From Datnioides undecimradiatus (Eukaryota; Chordata; Actinopteri; Lobotiformes; Datnioididae): a stretch of DNA of 64,000 nt. The stretch's first letter is position 1, and every line of letters starts with the position of its first letter. Positions 60,998 through 64,000 of the stretch are shown piece after piece. The notes under the pieces were generated by a model. The model worked only from the letters and a program-made list of their open reading frames with translations. It was not told where the DNA came from and ran no database searches. The stretch covers positions 2,015,957-2,079,956 of the forward strand of contig WARS01001868.1 of NCBI GenBank assembly GCA_008933995.1, read 5' to 3'. A program made the position numbers and the translations under genes.

Positions 60998-63825
60998 TGT
61001 GCGTACGTGTGTGCATGAGTTTTGATGTATCCTCCAAAGATTTTATCTGAAAACTTTTGACTTGAAACATGTTTTCGTTCAGCAACAGCACTGTGACCTA
61101 ATTCACAATAAGAATTTAAAATGAGATCTCACCATCAGTCCCTCCGTTTACTATCGTCTCTCATCCGCACTTTCTCCTCTTTTGCCTGCCCGCACCCTGC
61201 TGCAGCACCTGAGCTTGATGGACAAGATCAGTAGCAGGCGTCTGTTTTTCTGAAATCTGCTTCATTTGGGTTTTTTTTTTCCAAAACAGCAAGGATTTAG
61301 ATAGCTTCTTCTTCTAAAGTCTAAAACAAAGAGTCAAAAATAACTTGAAAAACACGTTATTGAAGTGGTTTTAATGGAGTGCTGGATTCAACGGTCCGGA
61401 GCAGGTAGTTATAACGCTCATACTTGTGCTTCCTAAAGATATTTATTGAGTATATAATCTGGGGTTCTGCCAGATGGACCTCAGGAGAGTGATGATGAAA
61501 TGTAATTTTAGATGTGATTACAGCAGCCGCAACCTTCTGAGAGCGCGCTGCTGTTTGTAATATTTGACAAATCTATTTGACGAGGAAAAACAACAAGCTC
61601 TGCCAATGCTTTTCAGTCAAAGGCGACCTTTCCCCAGCTGTCCTTGCGACAACCGCTCTTTTCTCCTCGACAGAGCCGTCTACATTTTTCTGCTCCTATT
61701 TAGACAGTTATTAGCATTTTCCCGCTCTGTGCCTGCAAATGAACCCGTCTTCTGTCCCCGTTAGATAGTGTTGTTGGTAGGTGAGTGATGCTTCGGGTCA
61801 GATTTTCAGTGGTCAGCCTCCAGGCTTGTGTTCTGCAGCTGTCTCTGAACTCCCAAATGTCACTGGTCACATCTGCCCAGGGATCATCCATCACTCAAAA
61901 GGTTCCTTTCTCAAAGGCAGGCATGCATGAGAGGAACACACAATTGCAAATACGCAATACTGTCAAAATATCAGCCTTATTCGTGCCGGCTGCAGTGTTT
62001 TTCTCAGGTCCACTCTATGTTTTCTGCAGCCTTCATCTTTCTTCTGTCATGTGTTTCTCTGCAATTTCTGTCTTTTTTCAATGCTCAGTATTGTTTTTAA
62101 ATAGCGTCATTATTCCCCACCTATGTCACGTCTGTCTAATCTAATCTTAGCAACACATAAATGCAGGATGTATGTGTGAAAATGTCACAAATTTTAAAGG
62201 CAGCAGTGACGCTGTAAAGGTCTTCTCATGTTACTTGGAAAGCCACAGTGAGTGGCGTTACAGTAGCAGTGTGGGCGAAGGGGGTTCAAGTGGAGTGGCC
62301 TCCTCTGGTATTTTCAAACACACTGAGTCATGCAGGAGGTCATCTATAAATTACTGCTTCAGACTCTTCAAATTAAGAGACGACAAAAGGGTGGGAGGGA
62401 CGGGACCAGCTCAGAAGACAGAGTGAGAGAGACAGAGAGAGAGAGAGAGAGCGGAGCCTCCTACATTGTTCTTGATTTTCTTCATTTCTACTCAAATTCA
62501 AAAGGAAGAAGCATCCATCCTTCTGTTGATGTTGCTCTTGTCTGTCACTTACAATGCCAAAACCTCCACATCAGCAGAGCACAGAGACCTCCCCACGCCT
62601 CTTGTTGCTTTCTCTTGACAGAAGAGCAAAACAGCAATAACAACAACAACACTGAACAAAAGGACAGACGGCACACGCCTTTGAGCTTTGCAAGGCTTAA
62701 AAGTCGTCAGTACTCCAGATGACACACTGAAACACCACACTTTTAAATACTGACATGCTGCAGCCTACTGCAGAACGACAAATCAGTCTTTATCCGCAGC
62801 CATCGGACCATTCCTCTAGTGTGTCATAGTGAATGTTTACAGCTTTGTCAGGAGCTGCAGTGCTGCTGGAGAGGAACATGTTGCAGCGGCATCAGTTAGG
62901 GTTATTCCAGTCGTTGCTGTGGCAACAGGCCCGCGCACGAGAAAGAAAGAGAGAGAGATTGTATAGGATTTCTAAAAATATTCCAATAAGCACTTCAGTC
63001 CTCAAAATAAATGACTAATCAAACACTGCTTTGTCTCTCAAATCTCTTTTATAGATTGTTTTTGTAACAGGCGTGTTTTTCCCCTCCAGAGCTGAAATAT
63101 AGTTCATTTTCCGACAAACACAGTAAGTGGTGTGTTGTTTGAGCGCTGCGGGGAGGCGCGCTGGTCAAGAAGCTTTTATACTGTAGGAATTTAGACTGGC
63201 TGCACGACGCCGGCTGCAGGTGTCAATGGACAATGGATCCGAATATCATCATCCCAACCTGGGTCAACCCGACCGTGAGCACATGGAGGTCGGACACTTT
63301 TGGTAGTGATGCCGGGCAGAGGTAGGGCCGCATGCAGCCGATACAGCAAGTGTGCATGGTGTCCTAATGTCAGTGGATGTGCTAAAGGGGGGATCCGCAT
63401 TGTGGGAAGTTTTGATTGTATTCATATTAATATATATATATTTTTTATCTGCGACAAGTTGCAGTCAGACAAGACATGTCCAGATGAACGGTGGAGGAGG
63501 CAAACAACGTGCGCCAACTCACTCTGACCGATTTGATAAGCGCGCCCAAAAAATGCTGAGATGCACAGAAATGGCCGCGTGTTTATTTACATATTACAAT
63601 AACCTAAAAGTCAGTGGTCTGCCCTATTCATGGATGCGACTGCAGACTAAAGCAGACCTGCAATCATTTATTATCATCGTCGACTCATCGTTTTTTTCAT
63701 TATTTGGTTCTTAGACAGTGGATTACCGCCAATAAGTACGTTTTGCTTAATAGTTGCTGAAAACGTATGTCCACCAACTAATCGACTAATGGTTAAGCTC
63801 CACCATAAAGTGTTTGATTACAGGG

Positions 63826-63980
63826 CTGCAGCTAACGTTTATTCTTATTTGCCGTGTAATCCCACATTTTAAAACTCAAAAACTCAATTCACTGATCAGT
63901 TTCTTTAAGCTGAAGAAGATGCCATCCTATTGCTTGTTTTGTCCCAACAATTCTTACCAACAGTCAAAACCAAAAACACA
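63826..63980 (+). repeat. Interspersed repeat at window end
   Basis: GGGCTGCAGCTAACGTTTAT followed by GATCAGTTTCTTTAAGC and TGTTTTGTCCCAACAATTC matches a common percomorph repeat from memory. The copy runs into a TA microsatellite at the window edge. Confidence 0.55.
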
Positions 63981-64000
63981 AATATATATATATATATATA

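Larger units (their letters stand above)
59335..64000 (+). other. kcnt1 intron 2 (partial)
   Basis: At least 4.7 kb. It contains a degenerate tandem-like repeat of about 100 bp at 59590-59870, a long TG microsatellite (60954-60997), a GA tract near 62421-62451 and, at the right edge, an interspersed repeat (about 63826-63980) and a TA tract cut by the window end. The third kcnt1 coding exon is not visible. Other kcnt1 isoforms use a separate first exon; I could not identify one. Confidence 0.65.

Noticed and set aside
1-64000. CRISPR arrays, prophage, operons, tRNA or rRNA genes, autonomous transposon or retrovirus coding regions
   Set aside because: No regular spacer repeats, no tRNA B-box cloverleaf, and no transposase, reverse transcriptase or integrase motif was seen; the window is ordinary vertebrate DNA. 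A full tRNAscan and RepeatMasker run would be needed to exclude small diverged copies.

Overview
This window is vertebrate nuclear DNA, almost certainly from a ray-finned fish of the percomorph type. Genes are split into short GT-AG exons, CA/TG microsatellites are frequent, and several diverged interspersed repeats resemble families I know from percomorph genomes. No prokaryotic, viral or CRISPR feature is present. Four protein-coding genes can be supported, each reconstructed by joining exons in phase and comparing with remembered vertebrate orthologues.

Layout. Positions 1-19,819 (minus strand) hold the 5' part of a fibrillar collagen gene of the COL27A1 type: two tiny exons encoding the signal peptide, a 1.5-kb exon encoding the TSPN/laminin-G-like domain and a Pro/Thr/Lys-rich linker, and the first 54-bp Gly-X-Y exon. 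The rest of the triple helix lies beyond position 1. Positions about 20,180-44,560 form a gene-poor interval with repeats and one good CTCF-like motif. Positions 44,842-46,063 (minus) hold a glycosyltransferase-31 gene matching B3GALT9, whose catalytic DxD motif is degenerate. Positions 47,340-51,708 (plus) hold a complete ten-exon psmd5 gene encoding 504 residues, head-to-head with b3galt9. Positions 51,709-56,900 are intergenic and repeat-rich. Positions 56,929-59,334 (plus) hold the first two coding exons of a sodium-activated potassium channel gene (kcnt1); its membrane and gating domains lie beyond 64,000.

The genes do not form a pathway: they are a cartilage-type matrix collagen, a putative Golgi transferase, a proteasome-assembly chaperone and a neuronal channel. 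Their neighbourhood is informative, because as I recall the human orthologues all map to 9q32-q34. This looks like a retained ancestral linkage block.

I did not find a new biological system. The best leads are the degenerate catalytic motif in b3galt9, a 10-bp tandem duplication that doubles the start codon of col27a1, a two-codon first coding exon in b3galt9, a 21-bp inverted repeat in psmd5 intron 1, and three in-frame acceptors at kcnt1 exon 2. Exon borders come from reading splice consensus and phase by eye; no transcript evidence was available.
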